A stretch of 64,000 bases of DNA from Sphingobium sp. Leaf26 (GCF_001421665.1 NZ_LMKV01000012.1:516185-580184), one strand, 5' to 3'. Positions 24,479 through 34,139 are shown, numbered from the stretch's first letter. A program made the numbers and translations. The notes: generated by a model from the sequence alone, not told the origin.

Positions 24479-25411
24479 TCAGCGATAGCGCGTGCTGCTG
24501 TCGCTGGTGTTGTTGCTGCTGGCACTGCTCTCGCTGCTCCAGCCGCCCTGATCGCGATCACGGTCGCCGAACAGCGCATTTTGCTCGCGCTCGGTGCGCC
24601 AGGCGTCCTGCGCCTGCTCGGCGGTCTTTTCCAGCGTCACCTTCGTCGCGTCGACGGACTTGATCCAGCTCGACGGGATGGAATGGTGGACGCCGCCGGC
24701 TTCGCTGTCGCTCTTGGTCAGGATGATGCGGTCGCCGCGCAGCTTGTCGACGGTGCCGACATGTGCGCCGTCGCTGCCGACCACTTCATGATGTTCGCGC
24801 ACCTGCTGGATCGCCTGCCGCTGTTCGCCGCGACGGTTGCGCCAGGTGCCGAATTCGCTGTTGAAGCGGTCGCGATTGTCGCGCTGATATTCCGCATAGT
24901 CGCGGTCCAGTTCCTCGATCCGCTGCTGGCGCCAGCTATGGTAGTTGCTGTCATGATGCGCCCCATAATCCTGCTGCGGGCCGAAGGCGCGGACGCGGTG
25001 ATCCTCGCTGGCATAGCCGCTGCGTTCGCCGGTATAGGGGGTGTAGCCGCGATTGGGGAGATAATCGCTGCGCGCCGCGCTGGCATATCCAAGGCGGCTC
25101 GACTGGTCGCGGGGGTCCCCATAGGGGCGGTTGTAATATTCGTCATATTCGCGGCGGCGCTCTGCTTCCTCATCGCCGAACCAGCTGCGGATTTCGTCGC
25201 CGGCGCGATCGAAGAAGCCGCGATCGTCATAATCATAGTCGCCGGGAGGACGGCGATAGTCGGGGCCGCCAAACTGTCCGCGCGTGCCGTAACGATAGCC
25301 CTGATCGCCGCGTCCATAGTCGCGCTGGCCGCGATAACGATCGCCTCCGCGATCCAGATTGCCCGAATACCGGTCTTCGCCACCATAGCGGCGTCCGCCT
25401 TGGTAACCCAT
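24479..25411 (-). CDS. Arg/Tyr/Asp-rich protein with C-terminal DUF2171 domain
   Basis: A 310-aa protein. Residues 1-200 are low-complexity, dominated by Arg, Gly, Tyr and Asp (for example MGYQGGRRYGGEDRYSG) and include the motif IRSWFGDEEAERRR. The C-terminal domain (about 208-275) is DUF2171-like, a PRC-barrel relative: VVGSDGAHVGTVDKLRGDRI and GGVHHSIPSSWIKSVD. A Ser-rich tail follows. There is no signal peptide, so it is cytoplasmic. Related SWFGD-containing proteins are common in sphingomonads and sometimes linked to stress; the role is unproved. The biased N-terminus suggests an intrinsically disordered, possibly nucleic-acid-binding or phase-separating segment. Confidence 0.82.
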   Translation of the reverse strand: MGYQGGRRYGGEDRYSGNLDRGGDRYRGQRDYGRGDQGYRYGTRGQFGGPDYRRPPGDYDYDDRGFFDRAGDEIRSWFGDEEAERRREYDEYYNRPYGDPRDQSSRLGYASAARSDYLPNRGYTPYTGERSGYASEDHRVRAFGPQQDYGAHHDSNYHSWRQQRIEELDRDYAEYQRDNRDRFNSEFGTWRNRRGEQRQAIQQVREHHEVVGSDGAHVGTVDKLRGDRIILTKSDSEAGGVHHSIPSSWIKSVDATKVTLEKTAEQAQDAWRTEREQNALFGDRDRDQGGWSSESSASSNNTSDSSTRYR

Positions 25412-25604
25412 CGTCCTTCTCCTTCTGCATTACGGCGCTGCATGGCACCAACGCAGCATCAATGAGTGGGCTGGGGGCATCGTTCCGGGCGTTACGCAGG
25501 GGTAATGTCCCGCCTTACGGGCGCTCTGTCGCGCCGGAAGGGTCGCCATCGGCGCGGGCTTGATGCAGATCAGTCGGCGGCCGCTTTTTTTGTGCAAAAT
25601 GCTG

Positions 25605-25633
25605 TTGCAAGGGCCAAATCGCTATCCTATAGG
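25605..25633 (+). promoter_or_regulatory. Predicted sigma-70-type promoter of tRNA-Ala
   Basis: TTGCAA (25605-25610) and TATAGG (25628-25633) are separated by 17 nt and lie about 14 nt before the tRNA 5' end. Confidence 0.6.
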
Positions 25634-25646
25634 CAGCGCTCCTTCG

Positions 25647-25722
<76 letters not shown>

Positions 25723-25789
25723 ACCCCCTTCCCAGGGTTGATTCCGAAGGACTTTACCGCAAGCGCCGGATGCGCGTAGAGCGGTTTCC

Positions 25790-26572
25790 ATGACAGATGA
25801 AAATAATGCGGCCGAGGATAAGGGCCGGCCGGCCGCCACGGTCGTCATCGTGCGCGACCGGCATGATGGTGCGCCCGAATTGCTGATGGTGGAGCGCGCG
25901 TCGAGCATGGCCTTTGCCGCCGGCGCGCTGGTTTTTCCCGGTGGGGCGGTGGATGACGCGGACCATGACCTGGCTGCGCGTATCGGGCATGGACTGGAAC
26001 CGGACGAGGCGGCGGCACGGATCGCCGCCATTCGCGAGACGATCGAGGAAGCGGGGCTGGGGATCGGCCTTACCGGCGCGGTGGATGCGGCGGCGGTGCT
26101 GCGGCTGCGCGACGGGCTGCACGACGGGCGCATTTTGGGTGACATGCTGGAGCGGCTGGGGCTGGGGATCGCGCTGGATGCGCTGACGCCCTTTGCGCGC
26201 TGGCATCCCGCGCCGTTCGAGCAGGCGCGGCGGGTGTTCGATACGCGCTTCTATATCGCCCGCGCGCCCGAGGGGCAGGTGGCGAGCGTCGATACGACCG
26301 AAAATGTCCGGCTGTGCTGGAGCAGTGCGGCCGACACGCTGGCCAAGGCGGCGGCGGGCGAGGTGCAACTGGTGTTTCCGACGCGGCGCAATCTGGAGCG
26401 GCTGGCGCTGCATGATGGTTATGTGGCGCTGATCGAGGATGCGGGCGCTTATCCGGTCGAGAAGGTGCGGCCGTGGCAGGAAGAGCGGGACGGGGAGGCG
26501 CATTTGTGCATCCCCGATCATCTGGGTTATCCGGTGACGGCGGAACCCATGGCCCGCATCCGGCGTGCCTAG
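25790..26572 (+). CDS. Nudix hydrolase (NUDT19/CoA-diphosphatase-like)
   Basis: A 260-aa protein with an N-terminal VVIVRDRHDGAPELLMVERAS strand pair (quoted as VVIVRDRHDG and LLMVERAS) and AAGALVFPGGAVDDADHD. The Nudix box is interrupted and longer than in MutT: GGAVDD at about residues 51-56, then RIAAIRETIEEAGLGI at 78-93, with the catalytic REx2EE glutamates. The C-terminal half includes FARWHPAPFEQARRVFDTRFY, as in NUDT7/NUDT19-type enzymes that hydrolyse CoA derivatives. The substrate is inferred from this layout only. It ends 3 nt before the extensin-like gene. Confidence 0.85.
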   Translation: MTDENNAAEDKGRPAATVVIVRDRHDGAPELLMVERASSMAFAAGALVFPGGAVDDADHDLAARIGHGLEPDEAAARIAAIRETIEEAGLGIGLTGAVDAAAVLRLRDGLHDGRILGDMLERLGLGIALDALTPFARWHPAPFEQARRVFDTRFYIARAPEGQVASVDTTENVRLCWSSAADTLAKAAAGEVQLVFPTRRNLERLALHDGYVALIEDAGAYPVEKVRPWQEERDGEAHLCIPDHLGYPVTAEPMARIRRA

Positions 26573-26575
26573 ACT

Positions 26576-27301
26576 GTGCGACGATTGCATCTGACCCTGC
26601 GCCGCCTGCTCTGGCTGGTAGCCTTCGTTTGTGTTGCCCTGCTGGCCTATGGCGCGATGCGGCAGCGGCCGCAGGATCTGCCCTGGACGCCATTGGATAT
26701 GGACCAGCCCGTCGGCCTGTTCACCGGGCGCAAGCTGGCGGCGTTGACCGGCGATGCGGCAGGGTGCGGGGCGTTGCTCGACCGGGCGGGGGTGGATTAT
26801 GTCGCGATGGAGCCCGGCGGAGCGGGGCAGTGCCGCTATGCCGATGCGGTGCGGTTGCGCGCTGACAAGGGCGCGATCGCGCTGGCGCCGGCGGCGGTGG
26901 CGCCTTCCTGCCCGGTGGTGGCTGCGTTGAAGCTATGGGAGTGGCAGGTGGTGCAGCCAGCCGCCCAGCGTATCTATGGCGCGCCGGTTCGGTCGATCCG
27001 CCATTTCGGCAGCTATAGCTGTCGGCGGATGTACGGGCGCAGCGCGGGCGATTTCAGCGAGCATGCGACGGCGGATGCGATCGACATTGCGGCCTTCGTG
27101 CTGAAGGACGGGCGGCAGGTGAGCGTGCTCAAGGACTGGAAGACGTCGGGCAAGGACGCGGCGTTTTTGCGCGCGGTGCGGGACGGGGCATGCGGCCTGT
27201 TCTCGACCGTGTTGTCGCCGGACTATAATGCCGCGCATCGCGACCACTTCCATCTGGATCAGGCGGAGCGCGGCGCGATGGGGTGGCGGGCTTGCCGGTA
27301 G
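26576..27301 (+). CDS. Extensin-like C-terminal domain protein
   Basis: A 241-aa protein beginning at a GTG, 3 nt after the Nudix stop. An N-terminal hydrophobic helix (LLWLVAFVCVALLAYGA) makes it a membrane-anchored or secreted protein. The C-terminal domain (about 80-240) matches the extensin-like family (PF06904): LKLWEWQVVQPAAQRIYG, FGSYSCRRMYGRSAGD, SEHATADAIDIAAFVL, and NAAHRDHFHLDQ. The paired His/Asp residues in HATADAIDI and HRDHFH resemble the metal site of LAS/VanY-type peptidases. A peptidoglycan-related role is therefore possible but unproved. Confidence 0.85.
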   Translation: MRRLHLTLRRLLWLVAFVCVALLAYGAMRQRPQDLPWTPLDMDQPVGLFTGRKLAALTGDAAGCGALLDRAGVDYVAMEPGGAGQCRYADAVRLRADKGAIALAPAAVAPSCPVVAALKLWEWQVVQPAAQRIYGAPVRSIRHFGSYSCRRMYGRSAGDFSEHATADAIDIAAFVLKDGRQVSVLKDWKTSGKDAAFLRAVRDGACGLFSTVLSPDYNAAHRDHFHLDQAERGAMGWRACR

Positions 27302-27348
27302 GACTGCCGTCTTTCAGCATGACGGCGTAAGTGGGCCAGTCGGGCGCT

Positions 27349-28872
27349 TTACTGCCCGAAGCTGCTTTCCCGTGCCAGCGTTACCGCCTCGCGCGCGGCC
27401 GCGAGCAACGCGCCGCTCTTGGCTTCGCATTCGCGCTGTTCATATTCGGCGGTTGAATCAGCGACGATGCCGGCGCCGGCCTGGACGTGCATGACGCCGT
27501 CCTTCAGCACGGCGGTGCGCAGGACGATGCAGCTGTCCATATTGCCGTCCGGGCCGAAATAGCCGACCCCGCCAGCATAGGCGCCGCGCGTTTCGGGTTC
27601 CAGTTCGGCGATGATCTCGCACGCGCGGACCTTGGGCGCGCCCGACACGGTGCCGGCCGGGAAGCCTGCGAACAGCGCGTCGATCGCATCCTTGTCGTCG
27701 CTCAGGCGGCCGACGACGTTCGACACGATGTGCATGACATGGCTGTAAAATTCGACGGTGTAGCTTTCCGTCACCGTCACCGATCCGGCCGAAGCGACCC
27801 GGCCGACATCGTTGCGGCCCAGGTCCAGCAGCATCAGATGCTCGGCCCGTTCCTTGGGATCGGACAGCAGGCTTTCGCGATTGGCGGCGTCCTCGACGGC
27901 GTTCCTGCCGCGCGGGCGGGTGCCGGCGATCGGGCGGATCGTGACTTCGCCATTGCGCGCGCGCACCAATATTTCGGGCGACGAACCGATCAGCGCGAAG
28001 CCGGGCAGGTCGAGATAATAGAGGAAGGGGGAAGGATTGATCCGCCGCAGCGCGCGATAGAGGGCGATGGGCGGCAGGGTGAAGGGGCTGGTGAAGCGCT
28101 GGGCGATCACAACCTGAAAGATGTCGCCGGCGACGATATAGTCCTTCGCCTTGTCCACCATCTGCGCATAGCGGCCCGGTTCCAGCACCGGCGTGACTTC
28201 CACGTCGGCAATGTCGGCCGGCGCGGGAACGGCGGGCAGGGGCGCGGCGAGGCGGGCGGCGGTGGCGTCGATCCGTTCCAGCGCGCCTTCGATCGCCTTG
28301 TCGGCGTCAGTGAAACTGCCCTTCCACACCGGTGCGACCAGATAGAGGGCGTCGGCCAGACGGTCGAACACGAGGATCACGGTGGGCCGCACGAACAGCA
28401 TGTCGGGCACGCCGATCGGATTTTCAGCCGGGCGGGGCAGTTTTTCCACCAGCCCGACCGTTTCATAGCCGAAATAGCCGACGAGGCAGGCCAGCGCGGC
28501 GGGCAGGGCCGGGTCCATATGCGCGCGGCATTCGGCGACCAGATCGCGGAGTGCGTCGAGCGCGCCTTTGTCCTGCGGGACGAAGGCGTTTCGGTCGGTG
28601 GCCCAGAGACGGTTGATTTCGGCCTGCCGGCCATTGGCGCGGAAGACGAGGTCGGGGGCGAGGCCGATCAGGCTGTGGCGGCCGCGCACGGCGCCGCCCT
28701 CGACCGATTCCAGCAGATAGTCTCCGCGGTCCGGCTCGAACAATTTGAGCGCGGCGGAGATGGGCGTGTCGGTGTCGGCGATCTGGCGTTTCCACACCAG
28801 TGCCGATTCGCCCCGTGCCAGCGCGGCGCGCGCGGTCGTGATGCCGTCCGTCATCCCACCGATCGCGACCAT
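27349..28872 (-). CDS. trpE: Anthranilate synthase component I
   Basis: A 507-aa enzyme that converts chorismate to anthranilate with ammonia from TrpG, the first step of tryptophan synthesis. The N-terminal LLES motif followed ten residues later by Ser (YLLESVEGGAVRGRHSLIG) is the tryptophan feedback site. The catalytic region carries GDIFQVVIAQRF, IAGTRPRG, LMLLDLGRNDVGRV and GAPKVRACEII. ATG 28872 is one base after the ppiD stop; ATG 28854 is an alternative. trpG and trpD are not next to it; the convergent extensin-like gene lies beyond. Confidence 0.95.
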   Translation of the reverse strand: MVAIGGMTDGITTARAALARGESALVWKRQIADTDTPISAALKLFEPDRGDYLLESVEGGAVRGRHSLIGLAPDLVFRANGRQAEINRLWATDRNAFVPQDKGALDALRDLVAECRAHMDPALPAALACLVGYFGYETVGLVEKLPRPAENPIGVPDMLFVRPTVILVFDRLADALYLVAPVWKGSFTDADKAIEGALERIDATAARLAAPLPAVPAPADIADVEVTPVLEPGRYAQMVDKAKDYIVAGDIFQVVIAQRFTSPFTLPPIALYRALRRINPSPFLYYLDLPGFALIGSSPEILVRARNGEVTIRPIAGTRPRGRNAVEDAANRESLLSDPKERAEHLMLLDLGRNDVGRVASAGSVTVTESYTVEFYSHVMHIVSNVVGRLSDDKDAIDALFAGFPAGTVSGAPKVRACEIIAELEPETRGAYAGGVGYFGPDGNMDSCIVLRTAVLKDGVMHVQAGAGIVADSTAEYEQRECEAKSGALLAAAREAVTLARESSFGQ

Positions 28873-28873
28873 C

Positions 28874-30823
28874 TTACTGTTCGCCGCTGTTGGTGGCGGC
28901 CAGCGCGTTGCGTACCTGATCAACCGCCTTGGCATTGCGGGTCACGCCCAGATCCTTTTCGACGGCGCGTTCGAACTGCTGGCCATATTCCTGGCCGACC
29001 ACTTCCGAAAGCTGGGTGCGGACCTGATTGAGCAGGTCTGGCTGGCCCTTGGCATCGCCGCGCTCGATCTTGTTCAATTGCACGACGAAATAGCCGCGAT
29101 CCTGACCGATCGGCAGGGTCTTGACCGTGTTGGCCGCCATCGAGAAGAGGATGGCGACTTCGGCCGGGGGACGCTGCTGCCCGCGCATGATGTCGGCGCG
29201 GCGGCCGCCCAGCATCTGCGGCGCAGGCAGCTTGACGCCCGCCTGAGCGATGGCGTCGGCCAGTTTCGCGCCCTTGGCGACCTTCGCCTGGATCTGCTCG
29301 GCCAGCGCCTTGGCCTTCTGGCTGCCTTCGTTGAGCTTATACTGGGCCAGCACCAGTTGCTTGACCTCGGCCAGCGGCGGCGGGGCGGCGGCGACGATTT
29401 CACCGGGCGCGGCCAGCGCATAGCGCTTGTCGGCAGCGATCGGGATCAGTTGCGCGTCGTCGTCAGCACTCATCGAGAAGACCGGGGCGAGCAGCGGCTG
29501 GAGATCAGGGCCGGCAGTGAAGGCCGAATCCTTGACCTGCTTGCCCGTGGCCAGCACCAGCGGGCTGGTTTCCAGTTTCAGGCCGTTATCCTTCACCACT
29601 TCGTCGAAGGTGCCGCCATCAGCGATCGCATCCTCGATCTTGCCGGTGAAGTCGGTCAGCAGCTGCTTCTCCTTCTGTACGCGCAGGGCGGCGACGATGT
29701 CGTCACGGACGGCGGCGATCGGGCGGGCAGGGGTTTCCTTGACGGCGGTGACGCGCACCAGCAGCCAGCCGAGCGAACCACGGATCGGGCCGATCAGGTC
29801 GCCCTGCTTGCCGGCGAAGACGGCGTCGGCGACGGTCTTGCCGGCCGATGCGGTCAGTGCCTCGCGGCTCTGGTCGGCGAAGGTGGCGGCAGCGAGGCCC
29901 GCGCCCCTGGCGGCGTCGGCGAGGCTCTTGCCGGCCTTCACCTGATCGGCGATCGCCTTGGCGCCGGCCTGCGTCGGCAACACGAGCTGTTCGACACTGC
30001 GGCTCTGCCTGGCGGCGTAGGTGGCCTTGTTCTGGCTGTAATAGGTGCTGATGTCCGCATCGGTCGGCTGGGCCGCCTGGGCGAAGCGTTCGGCGTCGAT
30101 CACGGCATAGCGGATGCGGCGCTGTTCGGGGATGGTAAAGCGGCTGGCATTTTTCTTGTAGAAATCGGCCAGTTGGGCGTCGCTCGGCGTCTTTTCGTCG
30201 AGGAAGGCGACGGCCGGGATGGCCGCGACGGTACCTTGACGCGCTTCCAGCAGGAGCGAGGCATAGGGCAGGACGAGGCTGTCGGTCAGCTTGACGCCGA
30301 GGCCCACGGGGCTGAGCAACTGGCGCTGGAGGATGTCGCGGCTGATATCGTCGCGCAGCGCCTGTTCGGTCAGCCGTTCGCGGGCCAGCAGCGCGCGGAA
30401 ATTATCGTTGCTGAAATTGCCGGCCGCATCCTGGAAAGCAGGGATCTGCGCGATCTGCGCATCGACCAGCCGCTTGGAGATATGTACGCCCTGATCGTCG
30501 GCAAAGGCGCGCAGCGTCAGCGAGGCGACCAACTGGTCATAGACCTGCTTGCCGCCGCCCTGCGCGAAGAAATCGCCGATCTGGATGCCGGGGTTGGAGC
30601 GACGCGCATTTTCGAACACGCGCTGGACCCGATCCTGCAGTTCGGATTCGCTCAGCTTGTAGCTGCCCGCCTTGGCAGCGGTGCCGCCGCCGCCGATGGA
30701 GTTGCCAAATTGCCCACTCGACAAATCCCCCAGGATGAAGGCCGCGGCGATCACCCCCAGGAAGAGGATGGCGAAGAGCGCGCCGAACTTGGAGCGGATG
30801 AAGCTGCGAAAGACAGAAAGCAT
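28874..30823 (-). CDS. ppiD: Periplasmic folding chaperone PpiD/SurA-type (peptidyl-prolyl isomerase)
   Basis: A 649-aa protein anchored by one N-terminal helix (FGALFAILFLGVIAAAFILG, residues 13-32) with a large periplasmic part. A SurA-like N-terminal chaperone domain covers about 45-200 (LSESELQDRVQRVFEN). A parvulin-type PPIase domain follows at about 245-365 (QSRSVEQLVLPTQAGAKAI, ending GSLGWLLVRVTAV). The final 250 residues form another helical chaperone region. PpiD works at the Sec exit to help folding of secreted proteins. trpE starts one base after its stop, so the two are co-transcribed. It is divergent from tpiA. Confidence 0.9.
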   Translation of the reverse strand: MLSVFRSFIRSKFGALFAILFLGVIAAAFILGDLSSGQFGNSIGGGGTAAKAGSYKLSESELQDRVQRVFENARRSNPGIQIGDFFAQGGGKQVYDQLVASLTLRAFADDQGVHISKRLVDAQIAQIPAFQDAAGNFSNDNFRALLARERLTEQALRDDISRDILQRQLLSPVGLGVKLTDSLVLPYASLLLEARQGTVAAIPAVAFLDEKTPSDAQLADFYKKNASRFTIPEQRRIRYAVIDAERFAQAAQPTDADISTYYSQNKATYAARQSRSVEQLVLPTQAGAKAIADQVKAGKSLADAARGAGLAAATFADQSREALTASAGKTVADAVFAGKQGDLIGPIRGSLGWLLVRVTAVKETPARPIAAVRDDIVAALRVQKEKQLLTDFTGKIEDAIADGGTFDEVVKDNGLKLETSPLVLATGKQVKDSAFTAGPDLQPLLAPVFSMSADDDAQLIPIAADKRYALAAPGEIVAAAPPPLAEVKQLVLAQYKLNEGSQKAKALAEQIQAKVAKGAKLADAIAQAGVKLPAPQMLGGRRADIMRGQQRPPAEVAILFSMAANTVKTLPIGQDRGYFVVQLNKIERGDAKGQPDLLNQVRTQLSEVVGQEYGQQFERAVEKDLGVTRNAKAVDQVRNALAATNSGEQ

Positions 30824-31023
30824 GGGGGTTCCGGAACTGCGGCTGTGTGGCGGCCCGCTTTAAGGGCGGATGCGCGCGGCGGCAAGGCTTGGACTGGACA
30901 AATGCGCGAGCGCCGTTCATCGGCTTTGGCAGCATCCGGCTCTTTCGAGGAGACGTGCGGGTAAAGGCCCGGCGGCGAAGGGGCAGGGGGCGACGTGCAG
31001 CAATAATCACAAGGAAGTCTTTG

Positions 31024-31785
31024 ATGGGCAGGCGCAAGCTGGTTGTCGGCAATTGGAAGATGAACGGGATGCGCGCGCATCTGGACGAGGTCGAGGCGAT
31101 CGGTGCGGTCGCAGCGGCGCATCCGAACGTGGAAGTGGGCCTGTGCCTGCCCGCGACGCTCATCATGGCAGGGTCCGAACGGCGCGGAGCCGCCTTCATC
31201 GGGGCGCAGAATTGCCATATGGATTTCAGCGGCGCCTATACCGGATCGCTGTCGGCCGAGATGCTGGCCGAAGCCGGCGCCACCTGGGTCATCACCGGCC
31301 ATAGCGAACGGCGCGAGGCGCGCGGCGAAACCAATGCCGACATCGCCGCCAAATCGGTCGCCGCGCATAATGCGGGCATCAATGTGATCCTGTGCGTGGG
31401 CGAAACGCTGGCCGTGCGCGACGCCGGACGGGCGGAGCAGGTGGTGGCGGACCAGTTGCTGGCGTCCCTGCCCGAAGGCGCTGCGGCCGACTGGCTGGCG
31501 GTCGCCTATGAACCCATCTGGGCGATCGGCACCGGCCGCATCCCGACGATCGAGGCGGTGGCCACCATGCACGCGGCCCTGCGCGCGGCGCTGGCCAGCC
31601 GGATCGGCGTGGAAGCGGACAAGGTGCGCATTCTCTACGGCGGGTCGATGAATGGCGACAATGCGGTCGACCTGATGGGAATCGCCGACGTCGATGGCGG
31701 GCTGGTCGGTGGGGCGAGCCTGACTGCGGCGAAATTTGCGCCGATCATAGAGGCGGCGGACGGCAGGCTGGCGGCTGCGGCCTGA
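31024..31785 (+). CDS. tpiA: Triosephosphate isomerase
   Basis: A 253-aa TIM barrel interconverting dihydroxyacetone phosphate and glyceraldehyde 3-phosphate. Catalytic residues are visible: Asn10 and Lys12 (GNWKMNG), His93 in ITGHSERRE, and Glu163 in VAYEPIWAIGTG. The phosphate-binding loop LYGGSMN and GLVGGASL are conserved. The ATG at 31024 follows AAGGAAGTCTT. An in-frame upstream extension to 30847 is non-homologous. It diverges from ppiD, leaving a 200-nt promoter region. Confidence 0.97.
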   Translation: MGRRKLVVGNWKMNGMRAHLDEVEAIGAVAAAHPNVEVGLCLPATLIMAGSERRGAAFIGAQNCHMDFSGAYTGSLSAEMLAEAGATWVITGHSERREARGETNADIAAKSVAAHNAGINVILCVGETLAVRDAGRAEQVVADQLLASLPEGAAADWLAVAYEPIWAIGTGRIPTIEAVATMHAALRAALASRIGVEADKVRILYGGSMNGDNAVDLMGIADVDGGLVGGASLTAAKFAPIIEAADGRLAAAA

Positions 31786-31803
31786 GCCGGCCAGTTTGCC
31801 GAC

Positions 31804-31932
31804 AGATTCCGTTCGTGCCGAGCAGGGGCTGAGCCTGACGAAGACCGGTATCAAAGCATCCTTCGATACGCCATTTGCCCTTCGGTCGTCTTCGACTCCG
31901 ACTTGGCTCAATGGCTACTCAGGACGAACGGC
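31804..31932. repeat. Dispersed repeat, family B, diverged pair
   Basis: CCGTTCGTGCCGAGC at the left and GGACGAACGG at the right form the ends of a long imperfect inverted structure, with GGCTGAGCCTGACGAAG and TCGTCTTCGACTCCGA-type arms inside. It occupies most of the 255-nt gap between tpiA and secG; the rest shows no gene. Confidence 0.6.
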
Positions 31933-32040
31933 GTTTTTGATTGTTCTGCCTGCGCCATGAAAGTGTGCAATGGTTGCCCCCGCGCGCCATCGTCGCTATG
32001 TGCGCGGCAACGCACCCATTTGACCGGACACTTTGTCGCC

Positions 32041-32415
32041 ATGTTCACCTTCCTTCTCGTCGTTCAGGCGATCATCGCCGCCCTGCTGGTCACCGTCATC
32101 CTGATGCAGAAGTCGGAAGGCGGCGGTCTGGGCGTGGGCGGCAGCCCGGCGGGCCTGATGTCGGCGCGCGGCGCGGCGGATTTCCTGACCCGTTCGACCA
32201 CGGTGCTGGCCAGCATCTTCGTGCTGCTGTCGGTCGTGATGGCGGTGATCGCCGCGGTGCGCCACGCGCCGAGCGACATCGACACCTCGCTGGTGAAGCA
32301 GGCCCCGGCGACGCAGGGCGCCCCGGCGACCCCGAACGCTGACCCGCTGGCCGGCGCGGCGAGCAACGCGGCGTCCGCGCCTGCGGCCAATGGCGCGGTT
32401 CCGCTCGCCAACTAA
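32041..32415 (+). CDS. secG: Preprotein translocase subunit SecG
   Basis: A 124-aa membrane subunit that assists SecYE/SecA translocation. Two transmembrane helices flank the conserved cytoplasmic loop: LLVVQAIIAALLVTVILMQKSEG, then GGGLGVGGSPAGLMSARG (quoted in parts), then STTVLASIFVLLSVVMAVIAAV. The C-terminal Ala/Pro/Asn-rich tail (ATPNADPLAGAASNAAS) is an extension typical of alphaproteobacteria. The ATG at 32041 starts the first helix; the upstream in-frame region is intergenic repeat. The order tpiA-secG-pyrG is the common arrangement. Confidence 0.93.
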   Translation: MFTFLLVVQAIIAALLVTVILMQKSEGGGLGVGGSPAGLMSARGAADFLTRSTTVLASIFVLLSVVMAVIAAVRHAPSDIDTSLVKQAPATQGAPATPNADPLAGAASNAASAPAANGAVPLAN

Positions 32416-32444
32416 ACATTCCGTCGATCTTTCGATCTTTTTTC

Positions 32445-32468
32445 AAGCGCGCGTGGATTCGCGCGCTT
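32445..32468 (+). terminator. Weak terminator or leader hairpin between secG and pyrG
   Basis: AAGCGCGCG / CGCGCGCTT forms a 9-bp stem around TGGATT, followed by GCCCTTTGTTGT. The U tract is poor, so it may attenuate rather than stop transcription into pyrG. Confidence 0.45.
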
Positions 32469-32505
32469 GCCCTTTGTTGTTCCGAAAGGCTAAGCCTCTC
32501 TTCCC

Positions 32506-34137
32506 ATGACGCGGTATATTTTCATCACCGGCGGCGTGGTCTCCTCGCTTGGCAAAGGCCTTATGGCCGCTTCGCTTGCAGCTCTGTTGCAGGCGCGAGG
32601 TTTCCGTGTGCGAATCCGGAAGTTCGACCCCTATCTCAACGTCGATCCGGGCACGATGTCGCCCTATCAGCATGGCGAAGTCTATGTGACCGACGACGGG
32701 GCGGAAACCGACCTCGACCTGGGCCATTATGAGCGGTTTACCGGTGTTTCGGCGCGGCAGTCGGACAATGTGACGCAGGGCCGCGTCTATCAGACGATCA
32801 TCCAGCGCGAACGGCGCGGCGACTATCTGGGCGCGACGGTGCAGGTCATTCCGCACGTCACCGACGAGATCAAGGCGTTCGCCACCGCCGACACCGAAGA
32901 CCTCGACTTCGTCCTGTGCGAAATCGGCGGCACGGTGGGCGACATCGAGTCGCTGCCCTTCATGGAAGCGATTCGCCAGCTGCATAACGATCTGGATCGT
33001 GGCCAGTCGATCTTCGTCCACGTGACGCTGGTGCCCTATATCGCGGCGGCGGGCGAACTGAAGACCAAGCCGACCCAGCGCAGCGTGCGCGACCTGACCT
33101 CGCTCGGTATCCAGCCGGACATCCTGCTGTGCCGCTGCGAGCATCCGCTGCCCGACAGCGAGCGCAAGAAGATCGCGCTGTTCTGCAACGTGCGTCCCGA
33201 AGCGGTCATCCCCGCGCTCGACGCCAGCAGCATCTATGCGGTGCCGCATCAATATCATGCCGAAGGGCTGGACGAGGAAGTGCTGCGCGCCTTCGGCATC
33301 AAGGATGCGCCCGCGCCCCTGATGGATCGTTGGGACGACATCATGGACCGCCGCCAGAATCCTGAAGGCGAAGTCACGATCGGCGTGGTCGGCAAATATG
33401 TTGGCCTGCTGGACGCCTACAAGTCGCTCTTCGAAGCGCTGAGCCACGGTGGGCTGGCCAACCGAGTGAAGGTCAACGTCAAGTGGATCGACGCGGAGCT
33501 GTTCGAAAAGGGCGATGATATCGTCGCCAGCCTGGAGCCGATGCACGGCATCCTGGTCCCTGGCGGCTTTGGCGTGCGCGGGTCGGAGGGCAAGATCGAA
33601 TCGGTCAAGTTCGCGCGCGAACGTGACGTGCCTTTCTTCGGCATCTGCCTTGGCATGCAGATGGCATGTATCGAAGGCGCGCGAAACACCGCGGGCATCG
33701 CCGCCGCGTCCACCACGGAATTTGGCGAGACATCCGAGCCGGTCGTCGGCCTCATCACCGAATGGATGGGCAAGGAAGGGTTGCAGAAGCGCACCGCCGA
33801 CACCGATCTGGGCGGTACGATGCGTCTGGGCGCCTATCCGGCGAAACTGGACGGCAACAGCGTGGTCGCGGGCATTTATGGCAGCAACGACATCAGCGAG
33901 CGGCATCGCCATCGCTATGAGGTCAATGCCGGCTATCGCGATCGTCTTGAAAAGGGCGGCCTGATCTTTTCGGGCATGTCGCCGGACGGCACGCTGCCCG
34001 AAATCGTCGAACGGCCCGACCATCCCTGGTTCGTGGGCGTGCAGTTCCACCCGGAATTGAAGTCCAAGCCGTTCGATCCCCACCCGCTCTTCGCCAGCTT
34101 CATCGCGGCGGCGGTGAAGCAGAGCCGGCTGGTATAG
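32506..34137 (+). CDS. pyrG: CTP synthase
   Basis: A 543-aa enzyme that aminates UTP to CTP with ATP and glutamine. The N-terminal synthetase domain starts with the P-loop region [19 protein letters not shown] and carries [19 protein letters not shown] and [11 protein letters not shown]. The C-terminal class-I amidotransferase domain has nucleophile Cys381 in [11 protein letters not shown]. The catalytic His-x-Glu is in [13 protein letters not shown]. Full length; a strong terminator follows. Confidence 0.98.
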   Translation: MTRYIFITGGVVSSLGKGLMAASLAALLQARGFRVRIRKFDPYLNVDPGTMSPYQHGEVYVTDDGAETDLDLGHYERFTGVSARQSDNVTQGRVYQTIIQRERRGDYLGATVQVIPHVTDEIKAFATADTEDLDFVLCEIGGTVGDIESLPFMEAIRQLHNDLDRGQSIFVHVTLVPYIAAAGELKTKPTQRSVRDLTSLGIQPDILLCRCEHPLPDSERKKIALFCNVRPEAVIPALDASSIYAVPHQYHAEGLDEEVLRAFGIKDAPAPLMDRWDDIMDRRQNPEGEVTIGVVGKYVGLLDAYKSLFEALSHGGLANRVKVNVKWIDAELFEKGDDIVASLEPMHGILVPGGFGVRGSEGKIESVKFARERDVPFFGICLGMQMACIEGARNTAGIAAASTTEFGETSEPVVGLITEWMGKEGLQKRTADTDLGGTMRLGAYPAKLDGNSVVAGIYGSNDISERHRHRYEVNAGYRDRLEKGGLIFSGMSPDGTLPEIVERPDHPWFVGVQFHPELKSKPFDPHPLFASFIAAAVKQSRLV

Positions 34138-34139
34138 AA

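Noticed and set aside
27487..30964. Long + strand open frames over trpE and ppiD
   Set aside because: Antisense shadows. The minus-strand genes have clear homology and tight operon spacing.
31804..32040. Small RNA gene between tpiA and secG
   Set aside because: The strong inverted structure is shared with other intergenic family B repeats, so it is better explained as a repeat.
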